Shown: piece by piece, positions 9,614 to 17,037 of the stretch | Layout: every line of letters starts with the position of its first letter | Position numbering within the stretch: position 1 is the first letter of the stretch | Assembly: GCA_024224815.1 (NCBI GenBank) | Contig: JAAENC010000505.1 | Coordinates: 1-41,510, forward strand | DNA length: 41,510 nt | DNA from: Chloroflexota bacterium | GTDB lineage: Bacteria > Chloroflexota > Anaerolineae > Anaerolineales > Villigracilaceae | Direction: 5' to 3' | Position numbers and translations under genes: made by a program | Notes under the pieces: generated by a model | What the model was told of the DNA's origin: nothing | The model's database searches: none | What the model saw: only the letters and a program-made list of their open reading frames with translations

Positions 9614-9934
9614 ATGAAAATCATAAGAAACAAAGTAATCCCTTTCCCGGGATATAAGGCTATCAACCTTTTCGGGGTTCTATTCGTCAGAGGGAACGCT
9701 AAGATTGACGAAAAGACAATTACCCATGAGAGTATTCATACGAAACAAATGAGAGAGATGCTTTATATCTTCTTCTACTTGTGGTACGTATTAGAATGGA
9801 TTGTACGGCTATTCATGGAAGGAAATGCGTATCGGAACATCTCCTTCGAGAGAGAGGCTTATTGGAAAGAGAGCGATACAAGTTACCCTGAAAGACGTAA
9901 CTTCTTTTCGTGGGTTCAGTATCTGAGAAAGTAA
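9614..9934 (+). CDS. Small membrane-associated protein with HExxH motif
   Basis: A 106-aa protein of a type common in Bacteroidales genomes and phages. It contains HESIH (residues about 38-42), a zinc-protease-like HExxH, followed by a hydrophobic segment (MLYIFFYLWYVLEWIVRLF) and then ISFEREAY, whose glutamate could be a third ligand. The layout resembles a minimal membrane-embedded metallopeptidase, but the whole catalytic domain of known families is not present, so activity is unproven. It lies just before the lysis block, where a cell-envelope role would make sense. Confidence 0.65.
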   Translation: MKIIRNKVIPFPGYKAINLFGVLFVRGNAKIDEKTITHESIHTKQMREMLYIFFYLWYVLEWIVRLFMEGNAYRNISFEREAYWKESDTSYPERRNFFSWVQYLRK

Positions 9935-9937
9935 AAG

Positions 9938-10020
9938 AAAACCGCCCGACCTATCACAGACCGGGCGGAGTTTCCACTAACTTAAATATAGCTACGTAAT
10001 GAATTTATGACTAATTAATT
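9938..10020 (-). ncRNA. Candidate short RNA antisense in an intergenic gap
   Basis: On the minus strand a TATCTTTG -7 box (10026-10033) is followed by about 50 nt of AU-rich sequence and the strong terminator at 9942-9968. No reading frame of useful length is present. This gives a predicted transcript of about 80 nt between two plus-strand genes. The -33 element is poor (TTG about 20 bp upstream). A similar arrangement with the shared word ATTAATTAG occurs at 19341-19425. Confidence 0.35.
9941..9973 (-). terminator. Intrinsic terminator, mainly for minus strand
   Basis: CCGCCCG (9942-9948) pairs perfectly with CGGGCGG (9962-9968) around a 13-nt loop. Read on the minus strand the stem is followed by TTTTCTTTT, a good U-run; on the plus strand the tail is weaker. 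It lies just past the stop of the plus-strand gene ending at 9934, so it may act in both directions. Confidence 0.75.
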
Positions 10021-10117
10021 CTTTGCAAAGATAGGGAATTGATTATCTGTACACAATCGCTTTATGTAGGTATAGTTTAAGTTGGTGTAATTATAACAAG
10101 GTATAAACGTAAATAAA

Positions 10118-10597
10118 ATGCAAATGAAAGGATTGGATGAATTGTTTGTTGTCGGCTGGATGCTTTTCGGCATCTACATTGAAGTATTTATTATGATACT
10201 TGCCGACCTGTGGAGTGGTATTAGAAAGGCTCGTACACGTGGAGAGGTACGCTCTAGCTTCGGGTACAAAAAGACTATTGATAAGATAGCCAGGTATTAC
10301 AATGCAATGATTGCTCTTACGGTGATCGATGCCATGCAGATCGGTGGTATATGGTATTTGACTTGCTATTACGGTTGGTCGGTTCCCATCTTCCCGGTTA
10401 TCACACTGCTTGGTGCTCTTGGTATAAGTGCCGTTGAGTTAAAGAGTATCTATGAGAAAGCAGATGAAAAGGTGCGAGGGGATTATAAAGAGGTGGCAGC
10501 TCTCGCAATTGAGATCGCAAAACACAAGACAGAGCCGGCAGAGATTGCACAGGCTGTTGGTGAGTATTTGAGTAAAGCAAAGGAGGAAACAAAATGA
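10118..10597 (+). CDS. Phage holin, first copy
   Basis: A 159-aa membrane protein with three hydrophobic segments (LFGIYIEVFIMILADLW; a helix from ALTVIDAMQIGGIWYLTCYY; VPIFPVITLLGALGISAV) and a charged C-terminal tail, typical of the holins of Bacteroidales phages that open the inner membrane for endolysin release. Diagnostic pattern: DLWSGIRKAR ... RSSFGYKKTIDKI. A second ATG at 10124 is an alternative start. It overlaps the truncated M15 gene by 4 bp. The gene at 11384 is a clear paralogue. Confidence 0.75.
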   Translation: MQMKGLDELFVVGWMLFGIYIEVFIMILADLWSGIRKARTRGEVRSSFGYKKTIDKIARYYNAMIALTVIDAMQIGGIWYLTCYYGWSVPIFPVITLLGALGISAVELKSIYEKADEKVRGDYKEVAALAIEIAKHKTEPAEIAQAVGEYLSKAKEETK

Positions 10598-10908
10598 AGT
10601 ATTTTACTATTGAAGAGCTTACACGCAGCAGTGTTGCTCAGACAAGGAGAATTGAGAATAAGCCGGATGCCGTTCAGCAATCGTCATTAGTTGACTTGAC
10701 CGAGAATGTTCTTGACCCACTTCGGGAGAAGTTCGGCAAACCGATCTTGGTTAGCTCCGGGTTCCGTTCAAAAGACTTAAACCGCGCTGTCGGGAACGTT
10801 GAAGTACGGGCGGACGGGTTTTCTATGAGCGTAGGAAGCATCCCGAACAAGACGGTTGAGCAAGTAGGCGAGATGGTAAAGGCAATGTTTGCATCATTAA
10901 CAGCATAA
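10594..10908 (+). CDS. Truncated peptidase M15-like protein
   Basis: 104 aa. The first 65 residues match the start of phage M15 D-Ala-D-Ala carboxypeptidase endolysins (YFTIEELTRSS ... VLDPLREKFGKPILVSSGFRS ... LNRAVGNV). The family then normally continues with the zinc-binding SQHxxGxAxD segment and a second His. Here that is missing: the sequence passes into EVRADGFSMSVGSIP and a short helix, and stops. With both zinc ligands gone it should not cleave peptidoglycan. It could be a decayed endolysin after an internal deletion, or a wall-binding remnant. The frame is intact and coupled by ATGA to the holin. Confidence 0.65.
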   Translation: MKYFTIEELTRSSVAQTRRIENKPDAVQQSSLVDLTENVLDPLREKFGKPILVSSGFRSKDLNRAVGNVEVRADGFSMSVGSIPNKTVEQVGEMVKAMFASLTA

Positions 10909-10912
10909 CGAG

Positions 10913-11380
10913 ATGAAGAAGGAATTTACATTAAGAGAGTTAATGACGGCTTATGCAATACTAAGCCAAGTAGCAACAAACGGAGTATCTGCCGAGCTTA
11001 GGTCAAAGATTCTCGGAATCCGCGTTAAGTACAAACGTGCTATTAAGCAATACGAGGAAGAGAAAGACCTTGCCGGGAAAGAAGCAACGAGCGATGAACT
11101 GAAAAGCCTTGCGGAGCGTGAACAAGAATTGAACGCATCTGACAAAGAGAAGTTCGAGAAGATGAAAGCTGAGTTTGAAAAAACAATGAGCACGTTTATC
11201 AACAGCAAAATCAACGGTGCAATGGACTTTGAGCGCGAAAGATTTACGGTTGAAGAATACGAAGAGTTGAAGCGATCAGAGCAGCCGAAGCCTTACGAAT
11301 CGGTAAACGCTTACGGGAGAGGAATGATGGTAAATCCATCCGATGCAATAGAAGAACTATATTTTTATTTTGTTGAGTAA
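10913..11380 (+). CDS. Hypothetical coiled-coil protein in lysis block
   Basis: A 155-aa strongly helical, charged protein (residues 35-100 are a continuous coiled-coil-type region rich in Glu and Lys). No signal peptide or membrane segment. It stands 4 bp after the M15 remnant and 3 bp before the second holin, so it is co-transcribed with both. Function unknown; no recognised family. Confidence 0.6.
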   Translation: MKKEFTLRELMTAYAILSQVATNGVSAELRSKILGIRVKYKRAIKQYEEEKDLAGKEATSDELKSLAEREQELNASDKEKFEKMKAEFEKTMSTFINSKINGAMDFERERFTVEEYEELKRSEQPKPYESVNAYGRGMMVNPSDAIEELYFYFVE

Positions 11381-11383
11381 AAT

Positions 11384-11860
11384 ATGGAAGGCATGATAAA
11401 AGAATTTCAATTACCCATACTTGTTTATGGAATATGCGCTGCATTAGTCCTTCTTTCAATTTGCGGAGACTTGTTTTCTGGCGTTAGAAAAGCGAGAAAA
11501 GCTGGCATACAAAGGTCAAGCGTTGGATTCAGAAGAACGGTTGATAAGATCTGCAAGTACTTTAACTCCTTGTTTTCTGTTGGTGTTATTGATTCTTTTA
11601 TAATGCTTTCAATATACATATTCCAAACAAAAGGGATGCTATCATATTTCCCCTTATTCCCTCCATTTACAATAGCAATGGGAGCTTATCTATCTTTTAT
11701 TGAATTTCGAAGCGTATTTGAAAATCTTGAAGATAAGGAAAAGGCGAAGGCAAAAGAAGATATGTTTAATTTGCTCAAATTGCTTGACAATGATAGGATG
11801 AATAAGATAATAAATATACTAAAAGAAGCAAAGCCGAAAGACGGCAGTATTGATAATTAA
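11384..11860 (+). CDS. Phage holin, second copy
   Basis: A 158-aa membrane protein paralogous to the holin at 10118: DLFSGVRKARKAG against DLWSGIRKARTRG, and RSSVGFRRTVDKICKYFN against RSSFGYKKTIDKIARYYN. It has three hydrophobic segments and a charged C-terminal tail. The two copies have diverged well beyond a recent duplication, so one was probably gained from a related phage. A pair could work as holin and antiholin, but nothing in the sequence decides which. A convergent terminator follows at 11973. Confidence 0.75.
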   Translation: MEGMIKEFQLPILVYGICAALVLLSICGDLFSGVRKARKAGIQRSSVGFRRTVDKICKYFNSLFSVGVIDSFIMLSIYIFQTKGMLSYFPLFPPFTIAMGAYLSFIEFRSVFENLEDKEKAKAKEDMFNLLKLLDNDRMNKIINILKEAKPKDGSIDN

Positions 11861-11972
11861 AAATAACAAAAATGAAAGAAAAAAAAGTTTGCAGACTGCA
11901 TGTTTGCAAACGATATTGACGGATGCCAAGGTCGTGCATTTGCTTATCTTTATGGCAAATCCATAAAACAGA

Positions 11973-12001
11973 AAGGGAGGCTTAAAACCTCCCTTCTTTT
12001 A
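11973..12001. terminator. Bidirectional terminator between convergent blocks
   Basis: AAGGGAGG (11973-11980) and CCTCCCTT (11988-11995) form an 8-bp perfect stem around a 7-nt loop, followed by TCTTTTATTT on the plus strand; on the minus strand the upstream bases are A-poor but still give a short U-tract. It separates the rightward late block from the leftward replication block. Confidence 0.85.
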
Positions 12002-12130
12002 TTTGACCGTCATTCCCCATATTTTAGCCTCGTAAATTACTCGTGCGTATTCTTTTACTTCGTGTTCATCAAGGAATGATACCTTTTCCGCTAAAACAAG
12101 CGAATCTACTCTTATTTCTTCTAATTTCAT
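11999..12130 (-). CDS. Small hypothetical protein at end of replication block
   Basis: A 43-aa protein (MKLEEIRVDSLVLAEKV... WGMTVK) starting with ATG at 12130 and ending beside the shared terminator. It is acidic and probably helical. It lies 8 bp downstream of the SSB gene on the same strand, so it is most likely the last gene of that operon. No family is recognised. Confidence 0.5.
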   Translation of the reverse strand: MKLEEIRVDSLVLAEKVSFLDEHEVKEYARVIYEAKIWGMTVK

Positions 12131-12138
12131 GTCTGTTG

Positions 12139-12540
12139 TTAAAATGGTAAATCATCTTTTAGAAATTCTCTCGGCTGCTGTGGCGCATTTCCTTGTGTCT
12201 GCTGGTCTTTTGGCTTCGGTGTTAGCATTTCCATGCTGTCAACATGAATGTCTGTTATATAGCGTTTAACACCGTCTTTGTCGTCATAGCTTCTATACCG
12301 GACCTTTCCTTCAATGTAAATCTTGTCACCTTTCTTGATGTACTTCTCTGCAATATCCGCAAGACCTTTCCAAAGTACAATGTTGTGCCACTCTGTTCGC
12401 TCCGGTACTTCTGTACCGTTTGCCATTTTGTAGGATCTTTCTGTTGTTGCCAACGAGACGGTTGCTACTGATACACCGCTGTCAAGGAGCCTTACTTCTG
12501 GGTCTTTCCCAACGTTTCCGATTGCTGTAAATTTATTCAT
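12139..12540 (-). CDS. ssb: Single-stranded DNA-binding protein
   Basis: A 133-aa OB-fold SSB. The N-terminus (MNKFTAIGNVGKDPEVRLL) and the middle (ERTEWHNIVLWKGLADIAEKYIKKGDKIYIEGKVRYRSY) match bacterial SSB closely. A Gln/Pro-rich linker and an acidic-hydrophobic tip (KDDLPF) follow, the latter being the protein-interaction tail. It would coat single-stranded DNA during phage replication and work with the exonuclease-annealing pair further along the same strand. Confidence 0.95.
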   Translation of the reverse strand: MNKFTAIGNVGKDPEVRLLDSGVSVATVSLATTERSYKMANGTEVPERTEWHNIVLWKGLADIAEKYIKKGDKIYIEGKVRYRSYDDKDGVKRYITDIHVDSMEMLTPKPKDQQTQGNAPQQPREFLKDDLPF

Positions 12541-12563
12541 GATCTCTTTATTTATTACGTTAA

Positions 12564-13196
12564 TTATTTTCTGTAAGCTGGGTTTGTAAGCTCGTTTATA
12601 GCCTCCTTATCCCCTCTTTTTGCTCTTTCTTTTAAATTAATGTACTCTTCGTACGTAGTACCCTTTACCAAGCTTTCCGTATCAGCGTTTTTCTTAAAAG
12701 CTTCCTGCGATCTTATTGATATGCTTTTGGCTTCCTCCGCCCTGTTTAGGTCGTATTTTCGCAACCACATCATTATAACGCTTCCGTCTATCCTTCCGTA
12801 CACATCCGAATACATACCCCTTTTTGCGTTCTTAAAAAACAGCTTAAAATCATCAAGCGAATAGTAAGGATATGTTTCGGTAATCAAGTTGATCGTATCA
12901 GCTATTTGATAAGCATCCATCGAATTGTTGACGGAATAAAACTTCAAAAACGAAACCATAGCCTTAACAAGAATAGCATTTAAGTACGCGGTGCCGAACT
13001 CACGCTCAATAACCTTTATCGTCAGCTCGCAATCATCAAGCGATTCGAATACGTCTACCTGTGTTTTTGGGTTAATACTGTCCCAATATTGAGTTGGCGA
13101 GCTCTTCAAGAGCGTTACGGCTTGACTCCTTGTCTGAGGAAGATTTTCTGTACTGATTACCCCCGATCGCTGAATATTCGATATTTGATTTTCCAT
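12564..13196 (-). CDS. Replication-associated hypothetical protein
   Basis: A 210-aa soluble, helical protein between SSB and the DnaD-like protein, so a part in replication is likely by position. Its middle (YYSLDDFKLFFKNAKRG ... RIDGSVIMMWLRKYD) resembles proteins of unknown function that accompany Bacteroidota phage replication genes. The first 125 bp overlap the end of the upstream gene in another frame. No in-frame ATG lies between residue 1 and about 84, so the long overlap seems real unless an unusual start is used. Confidence 0.65.
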   Translation of the reverse strand: MENQISNIQRSGVISTENLPQTRSQAVTLLKSSPTQYWDSINPKTQVDVFESLDDCELTIKVIEREFGTAYLNAILVKAMVSFLKFYSVNNSMDAYQIADTINLITETYPYYSLDDFKLFFKNAKRGMYSDVYGRIDGSVIMMWLRKYDLNRAEEAKSISIRSQEAFKKNADTESLVKGTTYEEYINLKERAKRGDKEAINELTNPAYRK

Positions 13197-13848
13197 TCTT
13201 CTTGTTTAGCCATTCGTTATAAATCCTATCTGTTTCCGAAAAAACTACGCCTGTCCAATTGCTTTCACGCGCTCGAATCATTTGTTCAATTGCAAATTCT
13301 TCTTCGTATTTTCCAAGCTTGTTTAATGATAATTGGAGTGCGCTTTCCGGCTTTGATTTCCATTTCGGTGAAGATTTCAATGCATTCCATTCTGAAACAA
13401 ATTGCTCGGATTGATAAGGAAGTAAAAGCTCTTGTTTTGGTTCTTCTTTCTTTCTTGGCTTCGGCTCTTTTTGAACAACTTCGCCAATCTCATGAAAATA
13501 ATCTTCAGAAAGACCAACGCAGTCATAGCCGTTTGACGATAAAAGCGCAATACCTGTTTCAGAAAAAGCATACCAACACGTGCGGTCAAAAGCAATCGTA
13601 TTGTAGTTTCCTGTTACGATAAACCCTTCGTCTTGAAGTTTCTTTAAGCACCTACCTATCTTTGAGGTACTCATGTATGGAAATAGGGCAGAAAACGACT
13701 TAACAGAGTTATAAGTCCAATATCTTCCGTCATGCAAGTGACGTTCGTTGGTAGCGTTCTTCTTTATCCAAAAGTACATATTATGGAGAATAATCGATTC
13801 TTCGATTCCGCAGCACTTTGCGATTGTAGTGTTGAATTGATGTTCCAT
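13072..13848 (-). CDS. DnaD-like replication protein with winged helix
   Basis: A 258-aa protein. Residues 1-110 form a winged-helix domain of the phage replisome-organiser type (ESIILHNMYFWIKKNA ... TYNSVKSFSALFPYMSTSKIGRCLKKLQDEGFI). A charged linker follows (PKPRKKEEPKQE), then a helical domain and a low-complexity C-terminus. Such proteins bind the phage origin and recruit the host helicase. The start at 13848 follows a TATATTTG -7 box (13873-13880). The origin may lie in or near this gene, but no iterons were found in it. Confidence 0.75.
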   Translation of the reverse strand: MEHQFNTTIAKCCGIEESIILHNMYFWIKKNATNERHLHDGRYWTYNSVKSFSALFPYMSTSKIGRCLKKLQDEGFIVTGNYNTIAFDRTCWYAFSETGIALLSSNGYDCVGLSEDYFHEIGEVVQKEPKPRKKEEPKQELLLPYQSEQFVSEWNALKSSPKWKSKPESALQLSLNKLGKYEEEFAIEQMIRARESNWTGVVFSETDRIYNEWLNKKNGKSNIEYSAIGGNQYRKSSSDKESSRNALEELANSILGQY

Positions 13849-13872
13849 TATTTATTAGTTAGTTTGATTATG

Positions 13873-13880
13873 CAAATATA
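13873..13880 (-). promoter_or_regulatory. Promoter -7 box before replication gene
   Basis: Minus-strand TATATTTG, matching the Bacteroidota TAnnTTTG element, 25 bp upstream of the start at 13848. No clear TTTG -33 element is visible at the right distance, so it is a weaker candidate. Confidence 0.5.
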
Positions 13881-13891
13881 ATACTTTTATT

Positions 13892-14080
13892 TTAATTCGC
13901 TTGCTTTTCCTTGAAAAATATGCATTTTATTTTATTATCAAGGCAATTTGGCTGTGGTACGTACGCTTTAGCTGCTTCACATTTGAAAGCGTAAGACTCA
14001 AACGGCTCTCCGTAAATGCATTTTGAACAATCGGAGAGTTCTGTTTGACTTATTTGCTGGGTAAATCTTTTCTTTGCCAC
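13892..14080 (-). CDS. Small cysteine-rich protein
   Basis: A 62-aa protein with cysteines in a CxxC-type pattern (DCSKCIYG, then FKCEA, PNCLD and KCIFF), enough for one small zinc site. It overlaps the RuvC-like gene by 31 bp on the same strand. Small zinc-binding proteins are common beside phage recombination genes. Function unknown. Confidence 0.6.
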   Translation of the reverse strand: MAKKRFTQQISQTELSDCSKCIYGEPFESYAFKCEAAKAYVPQPNCLDNKIKCIFFKEKQAN

Positions 14081-14511
14081 TTTATTTTATTTGGATTAAA
14101 CTTAAAACACAGCATTGCAGCGTCTCTTGAATGTTCGTTTGTTCTACCTTTCCATCCGGTTATCTTTTCGAAGGCTTCTGCGCTTAGTTTGGTTTTGTTA
14201 TCTTTTGGAGCAACCATTTCAAACGGAATTCCAAGATCGGTTAAAAAGTCCTCCCATATCTTTGCATCTCGGCAAACACTACCTGCGCCTTTTAATCGTT
14301 CCTTACCGGAATTTCCAAACCATTTTCGTTTGCGGGCATCTTCAACGCGGACAAATATTTTTGAAATTGAATGATTTCTTTTAATGTAATCCATTTGGCT
14401 GTGTATCATTCCACTATCAACGTATACTAAGATTCCAGCATCAACGCAATACATTGCAACCCCCGTTGTCACTCCGGTATCTATTCCTATTACGCAATCT
14501 ATATCATTCAT
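14050..14511 (-). CDS. RuvC-like Holliday junction resolvase
   Basis: A 153-aa RNase H-fold nuclease. GIDTGVTTGVA (first catalytic Asp, residue 11), VRVEDARKRK (catalytic Glu near residue 57) and NEHSRDAAML (late acidic residues) match the active-site order of RuvC-type resolvases of phages. It would cut recombination or replication intermediates before packaging. It sits between a Cys-rich protein and an HNH protein in the recombination cluster. Confidence 0.8.
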   Translation of the reverse strand: MNDIDCVIGIDTGVTTGVAMYCVDAGILVYVDSGMIHSQMDYIKRNHSISKIFVRVEDARKRKWFGNSGKERLKGAGSVCRDAKIWEDFLTDLGIPFEMVAPKDNKTKLSAEAFEKITGWKGRTNEHSRDAAMLCFKFNPNKIKWQRKDLPSK

Positions 14512-14812
14512 ACATTCTAAAGTATCTCATTGCCCCATTTTTATCAAACGAGCAAATTCTATTAAACAAATCTTTTTGTAATCTCCGAAACCCTAAATCA
14601 TTGTCATATCTATTGTGGCATTCACGGCAAAGAATAACAATGTTTTCCGGCATTGTATACCACTCTGGGAACATTGACTTCGGAAGTAAGTGAGCAGCGT
14701 CAGAACCTTTTTTGCCACATATTGAGCAGAAAGGAGGAAGGGCGGATTTTATCTCCGCTACCCTCCTGTTCTTTGCAGCTTGTTTTCTACTCACTTGCTT
14801 CATCCGGTTCAA
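14504..14812 (-). CDS. HNH endonuclease-like protein
   Basis: A 102-aa protein with a zinc-HNH motif: CSICGKKG, AHLLPKS, ENIVILCRECHNRYD. The two Cys pairs, the His of the AHL motif, the Asn and the His of ECHNRYD are all present. Position among resolvase, NinB and annealing genes suggests a NinG-like recombination role more than a homing nuclease. It overlaps both neighbours by a few bases. Confidence 0.8.
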   Translation of the reverse strand: MNRMKQVSRKQAAKNRRVAEIKSALPPFCSICGKKGSDAAHLLPKSMFPEWYTMPENIVILCRECHNRYDNDLGFRRLQKDLFNRICSFDKNGAMRYFRMYE

Positions 14813-15392
14813 ATTGCGGTGAAACCCTTGTGTCTTGACCTACTTTCTCAATCACAACTTTTTTGCCGGAAATCTCCACAACGGTTTTTTGTCCATCTGG
14901 AAGATTGCGGATAAAGTTTCTGACTTCAATAGGTGTTTTATCATTGCTTTCCTCTTTCTTCTCTTCGTATGGGTAAACATCCATAATAGCTGTTTCGGAA
15001 ATTGACCCGATCTGATAATCAGCCAGCATTCCTTTCATGCCTTCGTCAAGCTTCTTAACTGCGTCGCGCAGATCGGCAGCCTGTACCAATACCTGAGTGG
15101 ATGATTTCTTTTCGGCTCCGCTCTTCTCATCGAGTGTAATGAAGATCAATTTACACTTAAACCAACAGTCTGCCGACTCTTCGTCAGATACAAATATTTC
15201 GCTGTAGTTTGCACGCTTAATGTCCGATACCGTAAATTCACCTGTAATGAACGGTGTCATTTCTTCAATCGCACGAGCTTCTGCTTCTGAAAAACTCAAA
15301 GTGTCAAACAGATATAATTCAGTAGCTTTTTTGCTTAGTCCGTTGTCTCCGGTCTTTTCGTAGCGAATCTTACATTCAAAATAACTTTTCAT
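14787..15392 (-). CDS. DUF4494-family protein
   Basis: A 201-aa protein matching the DUF4494 family of Bacteroidota phages: YFECKIRYEKTGDNGLSKKA, FSEAEARAIEEM, GEFTVSDIKRANYSEIF, VLVQAADLRDAVKKL. The family is of unknown function and nearly always lies in replication-recombination clusters, as here. The C-terminal part, after about residue 145, is lower complexity. Confidence 0.8.
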   Translation of the reverse strand: MKSYFECKIRYEKTGDNGLSKKATELYLFDTLSFSEAEARAIEEMTPFITGEFTVSDIKRANYSEIFVSDEESADCWFKCKLIFITLDEKSGAEKKSSTQVLVQAADLRDAVKKLDEGMKGMLADYQIGSISETAIMDVYPYEEKKEESNDKTPIEVRNFIRNLPDGQKTVVEISGKKVVIEKVGQDTRVSPQFEPDEASE

Positions 15393-15413
15393 AATGTTTT
15401 TGTTTTTAATTAT

Positions 15414-15902
15414 TTATTTTTTTTGATTAATAACTAAATGTAAAGAGTTGTATATTTTTACAAATTTACTTCTTTGCTCTTTATCTGTTATGTATTGTGA
15501 ATATTTATGCATTACAAGTTTTTTCCTGTAATCCCAAATTATACGGGCTTTATCCACCCCGTCAACAAACATGATATGAGGATATTTACCCCATTGCTTC
15601 AACGTGCCGTTATCGATAAGATCAGTTATCTCTTTCGGCATACAACCTTTCTCTCTCGCTAAACCTCGGATTTTACCCTCTTCATACTCTATTGCGGATT
15701 TCGTTTTTTCGATTTCTTTCTGCTGATTTAAAAGAGCGTCGTTTTGTCTATCCCAACGGTTAATGGTTACATAGCCGTTTCTCTTATCGTTTAATGGCTG
15801 CCCGTTTGCACTTTTTACATCTTTGATGTGCCCATCAAGCATTTCGTCAAACTTTGCTTCTTTTTTAATTAAAGATTTTTTTAAAATATCTAACCTACTC
15901 AT
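15414..15902 (-). CDS. Hypothetical protein in recombination block
   Basis: A 162-aa charged, helical protein with a likely coiled coil around residues 50-85 (QNDALLNQQKEIEKTKSAIE). It has its own TATCTTTG -7 box upstream at 15929-15936. No family is recognised and no catalytic motif is seen. Confidence 0.6.
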   Translation of the reverse strand: MSRLDILKKSLIKKEAKFDEMLDGHIKDVKSANGQPLNDKRNGYVTINRWDRQNDALLNQQKEIEKTKSAIEYEEGKIRGLAREKGCMPKEITDLIDNGTLKQWGKYPHIMFVDGVDKARIIWDYRKKLVMHKYSQYITDKEQRSKFVKIYNSLHLVINQKK

Positions 15903-15928
15903 TGTTTTTGTTTTTAATTATTATACCA

Positions 15929-15936
15929 CAAAGATA
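15929..15936 (-). promoter_or_regulatory. Promoter -7 box inside the replication block
   Basis: Minus-strand TATCTTTG, 27 bp upstream of the ATG at 15902, in an AT-rich 90-bp gap between genes. The -33 element is not clear. It could give extra expression of the genes from 15902 to 13892. Confidence 0.5.
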
Positions 15937-15992
15937 TATTTTTATTTTAATAATCCGGTAATTATTTTGTAAATTAGCTTTAGTTTAACACA

Positions 15993-16430
15993 TCAAATGA
16001 ACTCTTTATTCCTTTCAATCTCCTGTTGAATGTAGATAAGAAATTGATCTTCATTTGGGCTTGGAAGATAAACCCCAGCTTTCGCCATGGCAAAGTTCCT
16101 AAACCGTTCGATTGCCGTAGTCATTTCAGCAGTTGATAACTCAGAACTACTTCGCATCCTTGTAATTTCTTGCCCCTTCTTGTTTACTACGATTTCTTTA
16201 AATATTTCGCAGTTACATTCCTTTTTAAAACAGTCAAACTTTACTTCATCGGAGCTATACCCGGTTTCACAAGCAAAGTAAGAAATTAGCAAGTGAAGGT
16301 ATGAATTTTGCGAAAGACTTCTTTTTGGAGACTTCTTTTTTATCTCAACGATAGAACCGCTTTCAATTAGCTTTTCGATATAATCCCTGATTCCTTCCTG
16401 TTCATACGGATTCTTCGTGTTGAAAATCAT
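15993..16430 (-). CDS. NinB-like recombination protein
   Basis: A 145-aa protein with the NinB pattern KRSLSQNSYLHLLISYFACETGYSSDEVK, split here as an SQN-xYLH core followed by the GYSSDEVK helix. NinB binds single-stranded DNA and helps phage recombination. It overlaps the upstream exonuclease gene by 29 bp, consistent with joint function. Confidence 0.7.
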   Translation of the reverse strand: MIFNTKNPYEQEGIRDYIEKLIESGSIVEIKKKSPKRSLSQNSYLHLLISYFACETGYSSDEVKFDCFKKECNCEIFKEIVVNKKGQEITRMRSSSELSTAEMTTAIERFRNFAMAKAGVYLPSPNEDQFLIYIQQEIERNKEFI

Positions 16431-17037
16431 AATAACAGTCTTTTATTTGTTGGAATATCAAACCTCGTTCCTTAATAGCGGAGATAACTTTTTCATCTCT
16501 GCTCACCCTTACTTTTATAAACTCACCTTCTTTTATGTTTCTTGAATAGTTTTCCTCATCATCATACGATAGAACGGAAAGAAACACAAGATTGCACGAT
16601 TCAAGCTCCGTGCAGTATAATTGCTCTTGCACTTGGTTGTAGTAGCTTTTATGCTTCTTTTTTAGAAATGAGAGAAGCAAATCGTTATCGTGCTTGATCG
16701 GCTCTAACTCCAAGTAATCAGAAAACGATTTGGTTTTTAGCTCGTCAAAGTCTACTACCTTCCCTCCTTCTATCTTCGCAAAATCAAGACTGCACTTAAA
16801 CACGTCCATTCCCTTTGATTGAACAACGTACTGCGAAAAGTAGTTATCCGGCAAGGTAAGTAAGTATCGATCTTCGAGGATTGTGCCAGCCCGACACGCA
16901 TCTATCGGGCTGGCTTTTGCGTTATAGTATGGCTTGACTCCGCTAACAAACCTTTGAAGCAATGCTGTGTGAGATTGCGTTTGTTTCCCGGCCATCAAAG
17001 CAGATATATCTCCAGAGCCTATGTACATTGTATTCAT
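16402..17037 (-). CDS. YqaJ/lambda-Exo family exonuclease
   Basis: A 211-aa nuclease of the PD-(D/E)XK type. RAGTILEDRYL (N-terminal Glu), CSLDFAKI with DFDELKTK (the D and ExK pair) and NQVQEQLYCTE (the Gln-rich helix) appear in family order. It would chew 5' ends to leave single strands for the ERF protein encoded by the next upstream gene, which it overlaps by 4 bp. The pair forms a two-part recombinase. Confidence 0.8.
   Translation of the reverse strand: MNTMYIGSGDISALMAGKQTQSHTALLQRFVSGVKPYYNAKASPIDACRAGTILEDRYLLTLPDNYFSQYVVQSKGMDVFKCSLDFAKIEGGKVVDFDELKTKSFSDYLELEPIKHDNDLLLSFLKKKHKSYYNQVQEQLYCTELESCNLVFLSVLSYDDEENYSRNIKEGEFIKVRVSRDEKVISAIKERGLIFQQIKDCYYDFQHEESV

Noticed and set aside
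11872-11995. Short plus-strand frames after the second holin
   Set aside because: They end within 15-45 codons, run into the terminator hairpin, and give no recognisable protein; an indel in the A-run would be needed to lengthen them.
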